From NCBI RefSeq assembly GCF_000170895.1, contig NZ_ABCS01000011.1, positions 62,001 through 126,000 on the forward strand: 64,000 nt of DNA, written 5' to 3'. Each line of letters opens with the position of its first letter. The stretch's first letter is position 1. A program made the position numbers and the translations under genes. Origin of the DNA: Plesiocystis pacifica SIR-1 (GTDB lineage: Bacteria > Myxococcota_A > Polyangia > Nannocystales > Nannocystaceae). Below the pieces are notes generated by a model. That model was not told where the DNA came from. It saw only the letters and a program-made list of their open reading frames with translations, and did no database searches. Shown one piece after another: positions 16,494-27,418 of the stretch.

Positions 16494-19400
16494 GTGACCT
16501 CGAAGGACCTACAAGACGCCGTCTTGGCCAATTGGCAGGCCGAGGCGGACCTCCTCGCCGAGGGCCGGGAGGCCCTCGAGGGCATGTGCTCGACGACCCG
16601 CTACCGGCACCTGTTCCCGGAGGGTCCAAACCTCGCCCTGCTGTTCCGGGCCTACCAAGATCTCGAGCGCTGGCGGACGGTCACCCGCGCCGTCCGAGAC
16701 ACGCCCCGGGCCCGCCGCCGCTCCCGTCGACGCTTCCGCAAGCGGCTCAAAGCCTTGGTTCGCGAGGACGCCCTGGCGCGGGACCGCCGGCTGGTCTGGA
16801 ACCATCCCCTGCCCCGGCCCCAGCGCCTGTCCGTGTCGCCGCCGCCCCTGGTGCTCGAGGCCCTGCTCGAGATCGATCCGGACACCCGGGCCGAGGTCGC
16901 GGCCCTGGTCCACGGCCGGCCCCTGCCCGCGCCGAGCACCGACCCCTCCCTGAGCTCGAGCACCAGCACGGCCGTCGGCGCCCGCTCGAGCCGCATCGAG
17001 GGCATCCAGCACCGCGGCCTCGAGCAGTTCCGCCACGCGCTGATCAACGCCGCCCTCGGCCACCCGCGCCAGGTCAGCCGCCTGCACCCCCAGTACCTCC
17101 AGTTCATGGCCTCGCCCATGCCCACGCGGAGGCGCTACCCCATCGCCACGGCGCTGTTCGTCAAGCTGCCGGTGCAGCTGCTGATGTTCCTCGTGCTGGT
17201 GTTCAACGTCGTCTACATGTCGGCGTACTACCTGCTCAACGACGAGCGCCTCGGGGGCCTGGTCACCGACGGCATCAGCGGAATGATCGACGGCGAGCTG
17301 GCGATCGAGAGCCTGCACTGGTCGCCGTGGCTGATCTTCGACCTGCTCACGGGCCAGCCCCACGAGGTCGTCGCCCACGAGGTCAGCGTCTACGAGCCCT
17401 TCAAGGTCGACGGCCAGCCCCGGGGGCGGCGCACGGCCTACGCCGAGCACCTCGAGGCCGAGCTGGTGCTCCACGAGGTCATCCCCTGGAACCGCCTGCA
17501 CCTGCTGCCCAAGCTCGTCGAGATTCCCTGGGTGCTGCACTTTAGCGAGGTGCGCAACCGCGGCGACCTGTGGGTCGACGTGCGCGCCTACGAAAACGAG
17601 CACCGCGACGGCGAGTGGATGCTCAGCCTCATCGACGCCTTCGACGCCTTCGAGGAATTCCACCCGCCCCCCGACCTCAAGCGCATGTCCTACCGCATCG
17701 ACGACGCCGACTTCGGCGGCTTGGTGCTGACCATCGACATGGAGAAGCGCTCGGGCTGGGCGACGCAGCTGATCCTCGACGAGGTCGAGGTCCACATGGA
17801 CTTCGAGAACTGGGCGCCCCAGGACGGCCGCCCCGAGGTCTTCCCCCTGGCCTACTCCGTCGAGGCCGACGCGGGCTCGGGCACCTTCACCATCGCCCCG
17901 CTGCACGACGGGCCCATGGACATCCAGTCGATCCGCCACCTCGAGCTGGCCTCGGGGATGAACTACCGGCCGCTGGGCGATCTGTGGGTGGCCGGCGACG
18001 CCGACCTGGCCGGATCCCCGAGCGTGTTCCAGGGTCGCTTGCTCGACGTGTTCGGCGACCTGGGCTTCGACTTTCAGCTCGGGACCACGGATCTCGGGCC
18101 GCTGGCGAGCGAGCTGTGGCCGGCGGAGCCCGACGATCGCGGCGTGCCCCGCTCGATGATCTCGGGCCCGGGCGCTCCGGCGCGCATGGAGGTCAAAGGA
18201 CCCCTCGACGAGATCGTGCTCGAGGCCGTGGGCCAGGGCCTGACCCTCGATCTCTTCCCCGATCCCGCCTGGGCCCTCGACGACGTCGACGTGTCCCTGG
18301 CGCTGGCCAGCGATCCGCTGCCCGAGATGTGGGGGGAGCTGACCCAGCACCCGGCCAACGTCGAGGCGGCCAAGCGCCGCTTGTGGCAAGACGCGATGGC
18401 TGCTCGGCTTCGCCAGCAGGCCGAAGCCGAGGCCAAGGCGGGCGGCCCTCCGCCCGCGGCCAAGGACGACGAGCCCCCGGCCCCCGAGTTCGACGACGAG
18501 CGCTGGATCCTCTACCTCGACACCTTCCGCGGCTCGGCCTTCGACGGCAGCGTGCGCCTGCACCGACGCGGCGGCGAGGACCACGTGGTGCTCCCGCGCG
18601 AGGGCGAGCCGCTGCTCGTGTCCATCTACCTCGACATGCTCGGGGTCAACCTCGGCCAGCTCGACGCGTCCAACGACAGCCTCCGCGACATGCTCGCTGG
18701 CGAGACCCGGGGCGGCCTGCAGGTCCACGAGGTGGTCATCCAAGACGGGGTCCAGCGCGTCGAGGCCGAGCTCCACCGGGTCACCATCGCCCGCGACCGC
18801 GGCCCCGAGGACGACAACCTGCCCCGGCGCATCGAGGCCGCCGGCGAGGCCATCTGGGACGCCCAGGAGGGCCTCGATCTCCGCGGCCTGCGGATCGGGG
18901 TCGACGGGGGATCGCTGCGGGTCAGCGGGGGCGTCGACGCAACCTTCACCGAGCTCGACCCGACCAGCGCGAGCGTGCGCGTGGACGACGGCGAGGCCTT
19001 CCTGGCTGCGTTTGGGCTCCCGCGCTGGTTCGACCGCCTCGGCGCGGGCTTCACCCTCGCCGGCCCCCTGAGCAACCCGACGGGCTCGGGCTCCCTCGAC
19101 ATCGCCGGCGCCGGCACGGGAGCCCTGGCCATCGACGACATCCAGGGCGCCAAGCTGAAGTTCGAGCGGGGGGCCCTGTCCGTGCGCAGCGAAGACGTCG
19201 GCATGCTCGGCGGCCACGGGCCCCTGGACCTCGAGCTCGGGCTGATGTCGCGGGGCAAGGCCCTCGACGATCCGCGCCTGCGCCTGGCCGTGCGCCTCGA
19301 GGACATCGACCGCGACGACATCCTCGGCAGCGGCATCGGGGCCCAGGGCGCGGCCATCGAGCTCAAGATCGACGACGGCGCGGGCAAGCCCGTGCGCCTG

Positions 19401-22400
19401 TCCAAGCTCCAGGCCCGCGGGGGCGCCTACGCGGACACCCTGCGCCTGGCCGGGGTCGACTACCGCGACGCCGAGGCCAGCTTCGCGTTCACCCGCGAGG
19501 GCCTCCAGATCGATCACATGACCCTCGCCTACCACCGCCCGATCAGCCCCGCGCTGATGGCCGGGGTCAGCGTCCCCGTGGGCCGGCTCCAGGCCAGCGG
19601 CACCGTCGGCTTCCAGGACGACCCCAAGCTCGATCTCGAGGTCGAGGCGCGCAACGTCCCGCTCTCGGCCCTGGCCCAGAGCGCGAGCCAGGACCTACCT
19701 TTGCGCGGTAAGATCGCCCGGGGCAGCAAGCTCGAGGTCACGGGCAGCCTGCGCCGGCCTCAGGTGGAAGGGGTGCTCAAGCTCCAGGGCCTCGGCGCCG
19801 CCGGGGTCCCCCTGGGCGCGGGCGAGCTGAACTTCACCAGCGAGGACGTCGGGGCCGCGCCGGCCGAGCTCGAGCTGGGCCGGGCCGCCACCATCAAGCA
19901 CCGCCAGATCCGGGTCCGCGGCGCCCTCGAGGGGCCCCGGGGCCAGACCGCGGCCGAGGGCCAGCTCGACTGGAAGGTCGACGCGACCGTGGCCTTCGGC
20001 GGCGGGCCGACCAACCCCATCGAGGCCGCCGTCGACCTGCGCTTCGACACCCTGCCCCTCGACAACCTGCTGAGCCACCCCAGCCGCGAGCAGTGGCGCA
20101 CGCACCTCGTCGGCGGCCTGCACGAGCTGGCCCTCGAGGCCCGCTACTGCCCCAGCCACGACGACGCGCTCAGCTCGGGCAAGGCCGGCAAGCCGATGCT
20201 CGAGCAGTGCGCCAAGATCGACCCCGACGATCCCCGCCACCTCGCCGGCGAGCCCGTGCGCATCGACCTGTCCCTGGCCAAGGTCTGGTACCGCGGGCGT
20301 CGGCCCAAGGACGCGTCCGTGGGCGGGGCCGACCCCTGCCTCGAGCCCGACACGACCTGCTCGATCACTCCCCTGCAGGCCCGCCTCGAAGGCACGACCT
20401 TGAGCCTGACCGACGCCTGGACCTTGCGCTCGGGGGGCAAGGGCGGGGCCGAGCTGACCATCGACGGGACCTTCGACCTGTCGAGCGCCGAGACCGACGA
20501 GGCCCGCCTCGCCGAGGCCGCCGACGCCGACGGGGGCAAGCGCTGCGTCCCGGGCATCCCCGACAACGCCAGCTTGCCCCCGGGCGAGACCTCGGCCCAG
20601 GTCACCGGCGACCTCGACCTGAGCGCCCTCGGCCCCCTGCTCAGCCCCTACGGCATCGCCAGCCCCGAGGGCCGCCTCGAGATCGGCCTCGACATCACCG
20701 GCGTGGTCAGCCGCCCGACGCTGATCGGCTACCTGCGCCTGCCCGAGGGCGAGCCCCTGGCGCTCAGCGTCGCCGGCCCCGACCCCGGCGAGGGCCGCCG
20801 CGCCCGGCCCATCCCCATCGAGCTCGGTAAGCTCGACCTCGAGATGCGCGGCGGCACCCTCTACATCGACGACGCCGCCATCGAGGTCTTCGACGAGGTC
20901 GTGCGCATCGGCGAGATCGCCAACCGCTCGACCTTCCTCGACCTCGCCGGCCCCTGCTCCGGGCGCTTCGCCGTCAACGCGGCCGGCTCCCTCGACGGCG
21001 CGCTCATCCAGCGGGTGCTGCCCTCCATGGTCGAGGCCTCCGGCGGGGCCGCGGAGGTCCAGCGCTTCCACGTCAGCGGCGACCTCGCTCGCTTCGCCGG
21101 CGAAGGCGGCGACAAAGAGGGCGAGCCCTCGGAGCCGGCCCCGCCCCTGCTCGACGGCCTCAGCGGGACCATCAGCTTTGGCCGCAAGAGCGTGCGCATG
21201 GGCGTCTACGGCCTCGGCGACGTGCGCGTGGCCTCGGGCCTCATCGAGCTGCGCCAGTGCACCCCGGCCCGCCCCTGCCGCGGCGTCGGGGGGGGCAAGC
21301 GGCGGAGCCGGCGGACCCGCGGGATCGCGCTGTGGGTCGGCGGGCAGCGGGTCGCCCTGTCGACCCTCCAGCCCTCGGACGCCCTCAACCTGCGCGTCGC
21401 CGACCGCGGCCAGGCGGCGCTGTGGGGCGAGGTCATCCTCGACGACACCTTCGCCGGCCTCGAGCGCGCCCGGCTCACGGCCTCGGCCGACATGTTCCCC
21501 CTCGAGCTGACCGACAACTCCGGCCGGCCCGAGCTCGAGGCCGCGCTCAGCTCCCGGGGCATCGCCTTCGAGACCGACGGCTCGACCGGGCGGATCTCCG
21601 GCAAGATCCTCGTCGAGCGCTCGAGCTGGCTCCGCGACGCTCGCCAGGGCGTGGCCGTGCTGTCCTTTGCAGATCCGGGCGCCGCCCCGCCCTCGCAGCT
21701 GCCCGCGTTCATCCGCAACCTCGAGCTCGACATGGAGCTCGAGACCGGCGCGCCCTTCCGCGTCGACAACAACATCGCCAAGCGCCTCGAGGCCAGCGCG
21801 GACCTGCGCCTGGGCGGGACCGTCGGCGATCCCGAGCTCGCCGGGACCATCGAGGTCGAGCGCGGGGTCGTCGACGTCGACATCCTCGGCGGGGCCTACG
21901 ACGTCCAGGGCGGCAAGGTCGAGCTGGCCGAGAGCCTCGCCGACAGCGAGCTCGCCCTGCTCGCCACGCGCCAGGACCCGATCAAGATCAACAACCAGCT
22001 GCTGACCCTCAACCTGCGCCTGAGCGGGACCCTCGGGGCCATCCAGTGGGAGTGCAGCGCCCCCGGGGACACCTCGGGCGCCCTGGCGACCACCCGCGGC
22101 TGCGTCGACTACCTGATCTTCGACGCCGGCAATACGGACCTGGCCGGCTCGGACATCCGCGACAACCGCAACAACGACAACAACCTGCTGGGCACGCGCT
22201 TTTTGCCCCTGGCGGGCCGGCTGACCCAGGTCGAGGTCAACGAGGTGCTCGAGAAGGAGATCCCGCGGGTCGAGGCCTACCTGCCCTACGTGCGCTTCCG
22301 CGTCGATCAGCTCGGCGTGCTCATCGAGGCCGAGACGCGGCCGGAGTGGCTGGCGTGGGGTTGGGGCCGGCTGGGGCTCAACTTCAGCTACCTGCGCGGG

Positions 22401-22583
22401 TACCCTGGGATGGTGATCCGCGACAGCCGCTCGGTCTCTGGCATGCTCGAGATCCTCGAGAACACCGGCATCGAGGCCACCTTCGGCAACCGCAACTACT
22501 CCCGCCGCGTGTTCATCCTCGATCCGCCCAACTACCAGTCTCTGCAGTTCATCCAGCACTTCGAGCTGCCGAGCCTGCGCTGA
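16494..22583 (+). CDS. tamB: TamB-like translocation/assembly module protein (DUF490)
   Basis: A 2,029-residue protein. About 210 mostly helical, Arg-rich residues precede a single membrane helix (about 216-242: PVQLLMFLVLVFNVVYMSAYYL). A very long periplasmic beta-rich region follows, with repeated AsmA/TamB-type segments, ending in the conserved DUF490 domain (for example GTIEVERGVVDVDILGGAY, KIQ-like KINNQLLTLNLRLSGT, LPYVRFRVDQLGVLIEAETR). TamB-type proteins bridge inner and outer membranes and are implicated in outer-membrane protein insertion and lipid transport. It is longer than E. coli TamB (about 1,260). The start is GTG at 16494. tamA follows after 6 bp, the reverse of the common tamA-tamB order. 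Confidence 0.9.
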   Translation: MTSKDLQDAVLANWQAEADLLAEGREALEGMCSTTRYRHLFPEGPNLALLFRAYQDLERWRTVTRAVRDTPRARRRSRRRFRKRLKALVREDALARDRRLVWNHPLPRPQRLSVSPPPLVLEALLEIDPDTRAEVAALVHGRPLPAPSTDPSLSSSTSTAVGARSSRIEGIQHRGLEQFRHALINAALGHPRQVSRLHPQYLQFMASPMPTRRRYPIATALFVKLPVQLLMFLVLVFNVVYMSAYYLLNDERLGGLVTDGISGMIDGELAIESLHWSPWLIFDLLTGQPHEVVAHEVSVYEPFKVDGQPRGRRTAYAEHLEAELVLHEVIPWNRLHLLPKLVEIPWVLHFSEVRNRGDLWVDVRAYENEHRDGEWMLSLIDAFDAFEEFHPPPDLKRMSYRIDDADFGGLVLTIDMEKRSGWATQLILDEVEVHMDFENWAPQDGRPEVFPLAYSVEADAGSGTFTIAPLHDGPMDIQSIRHLELASGMNYRPLGDLWVAGDADLAGSPSVFQGRLLDVFGDLGFDFQLGTTDLGPLASELWPAEPDDRGVPRSMISGPGAPARMEVKGPLDEIVLEAVGQGLTLDLFPDPAWALDDVDVSLALASDPLPEMWGELTQHPANVEAAKRRLWQDAMAARLRQQAEAEAKAGGPPPAAKDDEPPAPEFDDERWILYLDTFRGSAFDGSVRLHRRGGEDHVVLPREGEPLLVSIYLDMLGVNLGQLDASNDSLRDMLAGETRGGLQVHEVVIQDGVQRVEAELHRVTIARDRGPEDDNLPRRIEAAGEAIWDAQEGLDLRGLRIGVDGGSLRVSGGVDATFTELDPTSASVRVDDGEAFLAAFGLPRWFDRLGAGFTLAGPLSNPTGSGSLDIAGAGTGALAIDDIQGAKLKFERGALSVRSEDVGMLGGHGPLDLELGLMSRGKALDDPRLRLAVRLEDIDRDDILGSGIGAQGAAIELKIDDGAGKPVRLSKLQARGGAYADTLRLAGVDYRDAEASFAFTREGLQIDHMTLAYHRPISPALMAGVSVPVGRLQASGTVGFQDDPKLDLEVEARNVPLSALAQSASQDLPLRGKIARGSKLEVTGSLRRPQVEGVLKLQGLGAAGVPLGAGELNFTSEDVGAAPAELELGRAATIKHRQIRVRGALEGPRGQTAAEGQLDWKVDATVAFGGGPTNPIEAAVDLRFDTLPLDNLLSHPSREQWRTHLVGGLHELALEARYCPSHDDALSSGKAGKPMLEQCAKIDPDDPRHLAGEPVRIDLSLAKVWYRGRRPKDASVGGADPCLEPDTTCSITPLQARLEGTTLSLTDAWTLRSGGKGGAELTIDGTFDLSSAETDEARLAEAADADGGKRCVPGIPDNASLPPGETSAQVTGDLDLSALGPLLSPYGIASPEGRLEIGLDITGVVSRPTLIGYLRLPEGEPLALSVAGPDPGEGRRARPIPIELGKLDLEMRGGTLYIDDAAIEVFDEVVRIGEIANRSTFLDLAGPCSGRFAVNAAGSLDGALIQRVLPSMVEASGGAAEVQRFHVSGDLARFAGEGGDKEGEPSEPAPPLLDGLSGTISFGRKSVRMGVYGLGDVRVASGLIELRQCTPARPCRGVGGGKRRSRRTRGIALWVGGQRVALSTLQPSDALNLRVADRGQAALWGEVILDDTFAGLERARLTASADMFPLELTDNSGRPELEAALSSRGIAFETDGSTGRISGKILVERSSWLRDARQGVAVLSFADPGAAPPSQLPAFIRNLELDMELETGAPFRVDNNIAKRLEASADLRLGGTVGDPELAGTIEVERGVVDVDILGGAYDVQGGKVELAESLADSELALLATRQDPIKINNQLLTLNLRLSGTLGAIQWECSAPGDTSGALATTRGCVDYLIFDAGNTDLAGSDIRDNRNNDNNLLGTRFLPLAGRLTQVEVNEVLEKEIPRVEAYLPYVRFRVDQLGVLIEAETRPEWLAWGWGRLGLNFSYLRGYPGMVIRDSRSVSGMLEILENTGIEATFGNRNYSRRVFILDPPNYQSLQFIQHFELPSLR

Positions 22584-22589
22584 GAGCTC

Positions 22590-25500
22590 GTGACGCCCCC
22601 CTCGCAGCAGCGCCTTTTTGGGACGAGCGCGTGGCCTCTGCTGGCGCTCGTGCTCGTGCTGCTGTGGCCGCTGTCGCGCCCGGCCGCCTCGGGCCCGCCG
22701 GGCGCCGAGGCGGACGCGGAGGCCAGCGCAGAGGCCACCGCGCCCGCGCCCGAGCCCGCTGTCGAGCCCGCTGTTGAGACCGATCCCGAGCCCGCGGCTC
22801 CCCTGGGGGTCGAGGTCGAAGGCGCCGGCCTCTCCGAGTCCGCCGGCGCCGACGGACCTGCCCCGGCGGCGAGCGGGGAGTCCAGGCGTCGCCGAGGTCG
22901 TCGGGGCCCCCGGCGCGACCTGGAGCTCGGCTCCCAGTCCGCCGACCTCCAGACCTTCGACTGCTCGATCGAAAACCCCGGCGATCCCCTGGCCCCGGCG
23001 ATCGCGGTCCTCGACGCCCTCGACGGCGACGGCCTCGAGGTCGAGGGGTGCCGCCAGGTGTCGAGCTCCATGGGCCCGCGCCTGCTCGAGGCGACGGTGC
23101 GCGGCCGGGATCAGGCCCTGGTCCTGTACCGCCTCGAGGGCCTGGCCGCCGACGGCTTCGAGGTCTTCGTGGCCCCCCAGGGCACCCACGAGGTCCTGCT
23201 GGGCATCCGCCCGGCGATCGTCGGCGCGAGCGTCTACTACCTCAACGTCGACGCCATCAGCCTCCACGGCAGCTTCATGGACGGCGACGACCGGGCCCGG
23301 CTCGAGCTCGTCATCGGCCTGCAGCCGGGTAATTTTTACCCCTTCGAGTACGCCAGCCGCCTCGCCGAGCTGGGCTACCGCGCCGAGTTCCTGCCCGTGC
23401 GGGCCGGCGAGGTCGTCATCGAGGTCCGCCCCGGCCGCGCCATTCGACGGGTCCGGGTCCGCGGCCACGTGCCCCTGGCCAAGCGCGACGTGACCCGCCA
23501 GCTGAGCGTGCAGGCCCAGCCTGGGGCGCTGGCCCGGGGCGAGTGCATCGAGCCCTCGCGGCTGCGCGAGGCCCTGCGCGAGCGCGGCCGCGAGGCCAAG
23601 GCCAACGCGGGCGACCCTCTGCCCGACATCTGCGGATCCCAGGACAAGGCCTGCCAGGAGTGGCGCGACGACGAGGTCGAGCGCATCGACGCCTTCTTGT
23701 TCGACAGTGGTTACTTCAAGGGCCACGCCTCCCTCGCTCTGGTCTGCGGCCGCGAAGTCGGCGAGGCCGACCTCCACGTCATCCTCGACAAGGGCCCTGG
23801 CTTTCGCGTCGCGCGGCGCCGGGATGACAAGGAGCGCAGCCGCGGCGTCGTGGTCGAAGAGTTCGGCCTCGGCGACGGCCAGGAGCCCCTGGCCGAGGCC
23901 CGCGACCAGCGCTGGATCCGTCGCCAGTTCGTGCCCAAGATCCTCGGCCTGTTCCGCACCCGCATCACCCGCGAGTTCATGGACAAGGCCGTCGAGCGAG
24001 TCGAGCGGGCCTACGCCGAGCCGCGCTCGACCTGGGCGCGTTTTGGACCGAGGGCTCGCTCCCCTACCCCGAGGTCCAGGTCCGCTCGAGCTACGACGAG
24101 CTCACCCCCGAGACCGACTTTCGCGGCGAGCGGACCATCCCCGTCGACGTCGCCATCACCCGCGGGCCCGGGGTCCAGACCGAGTTCCGGGCCCAGCTGC
24201 CCACGCGCCCGAGCCGGGCCGCGGACGACGAAGGCGGCCGCGGCGAGGGCCTCGAGGCGCAGGCCGACCCGAGCGCCTCCGAGACCCCCAAGCTGCGCTT
24301 TAGCGACGCCCAGCTCCGCGCCCAGCTCCAGCTCTTCAACCGCCGCGAGCCCGCGACCCCGGCCGCGGCCCGGCGCGAGTCGGCCAACCTGCGCGCCTTT
24401 TACCAGAGCAAGGGCTACCTGTTCGCCTCCGTCGAGGGCTCCTACCTCGACTTCAAGAGCATCGACAAGCTGCGCTTCGACATCCGCGAGGGCCCCAAGG
24501 TCAAGGTCGCCGACCTCGAGCTCATCCGCCCGGCGCAGCTGCTCCCCGCCGCCGCCAAGCGCATCGAGAAGCGCTGGGACGACGAGCGGGCCCTGCGTCG
24601 GAGCGGGCGCTTCACCGAGGCCGACGCCCTCGCCGACATCCAGGCGCTGGTCGGGGCCTACAACGCCGAGGGCTACCTATGCGCCCGAGTCGAGATCGAG
24701 CTGGCCTTTTGGAAGGAGGCCCTCGACGCCAAGCCCGAGGAGCAGGTCAAGGCCGTGCTCAACGTGGCCAGCTTGCTCGACAACGGCGGCAGCCCGAGCT
24801 GGCTCGACGACTTCGACGCGGCCGGCCTCCAGGGCATCCTGGCCGAGGACAGCGCCAAGGTCTGGGTCCGCTTCCGCGTGCGCCCGGGCCCCCGCGTGGT
24901 CACCAGCGCGACCGAAGAGGTCCGCTACCTCGACCAGCGCATCCCCTTCTCGCGCAACGTCGAAGGCCTCGACCGCCGCGACCTCGAGTCCCAGGAGGTG
25001 TTCTGGGGGGCGCCGCGAATACTCCGCGGCGGGCCCCTGCGCCGCCCTGGAGACGAAAAGCCCGGCGGCGTCTCGGTCACCCCCAGCCTCGACCGCGAGG
25101 CTCGCAACGCCATCGTCCGCGGCTACCGCAACAGCGGCTTCGCGGTCGCCGACGCCGAGCTGACCTGGGGCTACACCGACCGCCGGGGCAACCGCTACGA
25201 GATCCGCGGCGCCCGCAACTTGCCCGCGCAGGTGTGCTCCGATCGCTCCCGCGACTCCGTGGCGACCGTCGATCCCATCGTCAACGTCTACGAGGGCCGC
25301 AAGGGCGAGTTCGGGGACATCCTGTTCCGCGGCAACTTCAAGACCCAGCCCTACGTGCTGCGCCGGGAGCTGAAGTTCGAGACCGGCCAGGCCTACAGCC
25401 AGGATCTCGCCGATCGCTCGGCCGCGTCCATCGAGGCCACCGGCGTCGCCCGGACGGTGACCATCACGCCCTACCCGGTCGGCTGCCACTGGGACGAGGC

Positions 25501-26710
25501 CGCGCCTTGCCAGGTCCACCAGCTCATCGCCATCGAGGAGGCCAAGGACGTGACCATGGCCGTCGACTTTGGCTTTGGCGCGGCGACCCTCAACCCCTTT
25601 TACGTGTTCGCCGAGCCCAGCTTCCCGAACATCGCGGGCACGGCCTGGGACCTCAACCTCGAGGGCCGCTACGGCTTCGACATCTCCGAGGGCATCGGCG
25701 ACCTGTGCTCGGGGCAGGACTGCTACGAGCGCCTCGGCGCCGGCACCTTGACCCGCCGCCACGTGTTCGACACCGCGCTGGACCTGGACATCAACGGCCG
25801 CTTCCAGCAGCGCGCGACCCCGGCCCGCGGCGTGGTCTCGAGCATCGTCGGCTCGATCCGCCTGAGCCGCAGCTTCCAGGACTGGACCTTCTACGCCGGC
25901 TACCTCATCCAGTACGCCAACGTCAGCAAGGATCTGGTCAAGCCGCTCGCGGGCAGCAACGCCGGGTGGATCAACCGCGGCGGCGGCATCGTCTCCGACC
26001 TGACCGGTCTGATCGACACCGGCGTCGTGCTCCAGCGCGTCGACAACCCCTTCAACCCCTACGAGGGCTTCATGGCCACCATGGACATCAAGCTCGCCTC
26101 GCCCTGGCTCGGCGGCGACGACTGGTGGACGCGCATCGACCTGAGCTGGCAGCACTTCATCCCCATCCCGCGCACCCAAGAGCGGCTGAACTTCCGCTAC
26201 ACCCTGCGCTACGGCCAGCTCGTGCCCTTCTCCGGCCCCGGCTTTGGCGGCGAGACCGTCAACACCAAGACCGTGCCCGACGTGTGGCGCTACTACGCCG
26301 GCGGCACCACCGATCTGGGCCTGCGCGGCATCCTCCCGGAGACCATGCTCGTCGACCTCGAGGAGGTCGCCCTGCCCTACGGCGGCACGGTCATCCGCCC
26401 CCGGGCCCAGGGCGGCCACATCCGGGCGATCGGCTCCATCGCCCTGCAGGTCACCTCGGTCAAGGACATCTTCGGCGGCGCCCTGGCCCACTCGGTGTTC
26501 TACGACTTCGGCGTGCTGACGCAGTTTTGGGACAAGTTCGACCTGCGCCGGGACTTCCGGCACTCGGTCGGCGTCAACGCGATCAAGCTGGACATCAACA
26601 TCGTGACGATGGCGCTGGGCTACGCCGTGCTGATCCCTGGCGTCTACAACGTGGGGCCCACCGATGACCGCAACGGCCGCTTCGTGTTCGACGTGGGGGT
26701 CACCTTTTAG
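22590..26710 (+). CDS. tamA: TamA/BamA-family outer-membrane protein, interrupted by a frame break near 24041-24046
   Basis: The first part (22590 to about 24044) has a signal peptide (PLLALVLVLLWPLSRPAA), a Pro/Glu-rich linker and POTRA-like segments (LGYRAEFLPVRAGEVVIEVR). The reading frame then turns into a Pro/Arg/Ser-rich shadow. The true frame resumes one base back: WTEGSLPYPEVQVRSSYDEL and onward through further POTRA repeats to a C-terminal beta-barrel ending in VFDVGVTF, with terminal Phe typical of Omp85 proteins. Adding one T to the T4 run at 24041-24044 restores one frame of about 1,373 residues. Codon usage is normal on both sides and no second lesion is visible, so a sequencing indel, or slippage on UUU, is more likely than decay. 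Partner of tamB, 6 bp upstream. Confidence 0.85.
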
Positions 26711-27053
26711 CGCGCCGCTCCAGGCGATCCGCGAGGCCGGCGACGACGGCGTCGAAGCCCGGGTCGCGCATGCCCTGGTGGTCCAGCCCCTGGTCGAAGT
26801 AGTCTAGGTAGGTCACCGCCGCGGGCTCGGACACGCCCTCGGGCCACCGCTCGCGGGCCTCGGCCGCGCTGATCGTCCCCGCGATCAGCTCGCGCAGCAA
26901 GCTCGCCGCGCGCTGGTCGGGGCTGCCCAAGCCCGCTCCCGCTCCCCGACGCTCAGCGCTCGCGCGGGCGCGCCCGCGGTGTTGAAAGTAGGCGATGACG
27001 CCCCAGAGCACGGCTGCGGTGAACATCATGGCGATGGCGAATTCTGCGCGCAT
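26700..27053 (-). CDS. Small single-pass membrane protein of unknown function
   Basis: 117 residues from ATG 27053. A membrane helix near the N-terminus (FAIAMMFTAAVLWGVIAYF) is followed by a basic Gly/Ala-rich linker and a soluble helical domain (AASLLRELIAGTISAAEARE, VTYLDYFDQGLDHQG, FDAVVAGLADRLERR). I do not recognise the family. It is convergent with tamA and its stop lies 11 bp inside the tamA 3' end. Confidence 0.6.
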   Translation of the reverse strand: MRAEFAIAMMFTAAVLWGVIAYFQHRGRARASAERRGAGAGLGSPDQRAASLLRELIAGTISAAEARERWPEGVSEPAAVTYLDYFDQGLDHQGMRDPGFDAVVAGLADRLERRAKR

Positions 27054-27363
27054 GGCAGGCACAGGATACCGTCCCGCGACCTGGACATCACGACCCTCGC
27101 TGACGCGGCCCTCGAGCTCCGACTGCTCGCGCCGTGCCCATTGACCGCAACATGACGAGCATTGCGGCAAGGATGTCCCCATTGAACGCGATGATGTGGC
27201 GGACTGAGTCCGATTGATATGTGCTCGTGCGATGTCAGTCGAGGCTGAGCGAGCATGACGATGTGAGGGGTGAGCGCCCGAATCGCTGCCTGTAGGCCGC
27301 GTTCACGCCTCCACGGATGGGCGGCAGGGTGCTTTTTAAAAGGCAACACATCATTAAAAGTGA

Positions 27364-27391
27364 TTGCATTTAAACTGCGGGCGACTAGAGT
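27364..27391 (+). promoter_or_regulatory. Possible promoter of the cysteine-rich ORF
   Basis: TTGCAT (27364-27369) and TAGAGT (27386-27391) are separated by 16 bp in the AT-richer zone. Both boxes are weak matches to sigma-70, so this is tentative. Confidence 0.3.
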
Positions 27392-27404
27392 GCTCTGCGA
27401 ACCT

Positions 27405-27410
27405 AGAAGG
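27405..27410 (+). promoter_or_regulatory. Strong ribosome-binding site
   Basis: AGAAGG, 8 nt before the ATG at 27419, is one of the best Shine-Dalgarno matches in the window and supports translation of the small ORF that follows. Confidence 0.55.
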
Positions 27411-27418
27411 AAGAAACC

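Larger units (their letters stand above)
27054..27418. other. 365-bp intergenic stretch, AT-richer than surroundings
   Basis: No convincing gene is seen. Base composition falls toward 27330-27400, with the near-palindrome GCTTTTTAAAAGGC at 27331-27344 and then CATCATTAAAAGTGATTGCATTTAAA. This is unusual for the window and suggests regulatory DNA or imported sequence upstream of the small cysteine-rich ORF. Confidence 0.5.

Noticed and set aside
19695..23777. A 1,360-codon minus-strand frame opposite tamB and tamA
   Set aside because: Antisense shadow with no motif; tamB and tamA carry the family signatures on the plus strand.
24036..24048. Classical programmed -1 frameshift heptamer in tamA
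   Set aside because: The site is CGT TTT GGA, not an X-XXY-YYZ heptamer; only single-tRNA slippage on UUU or an indel is supported.
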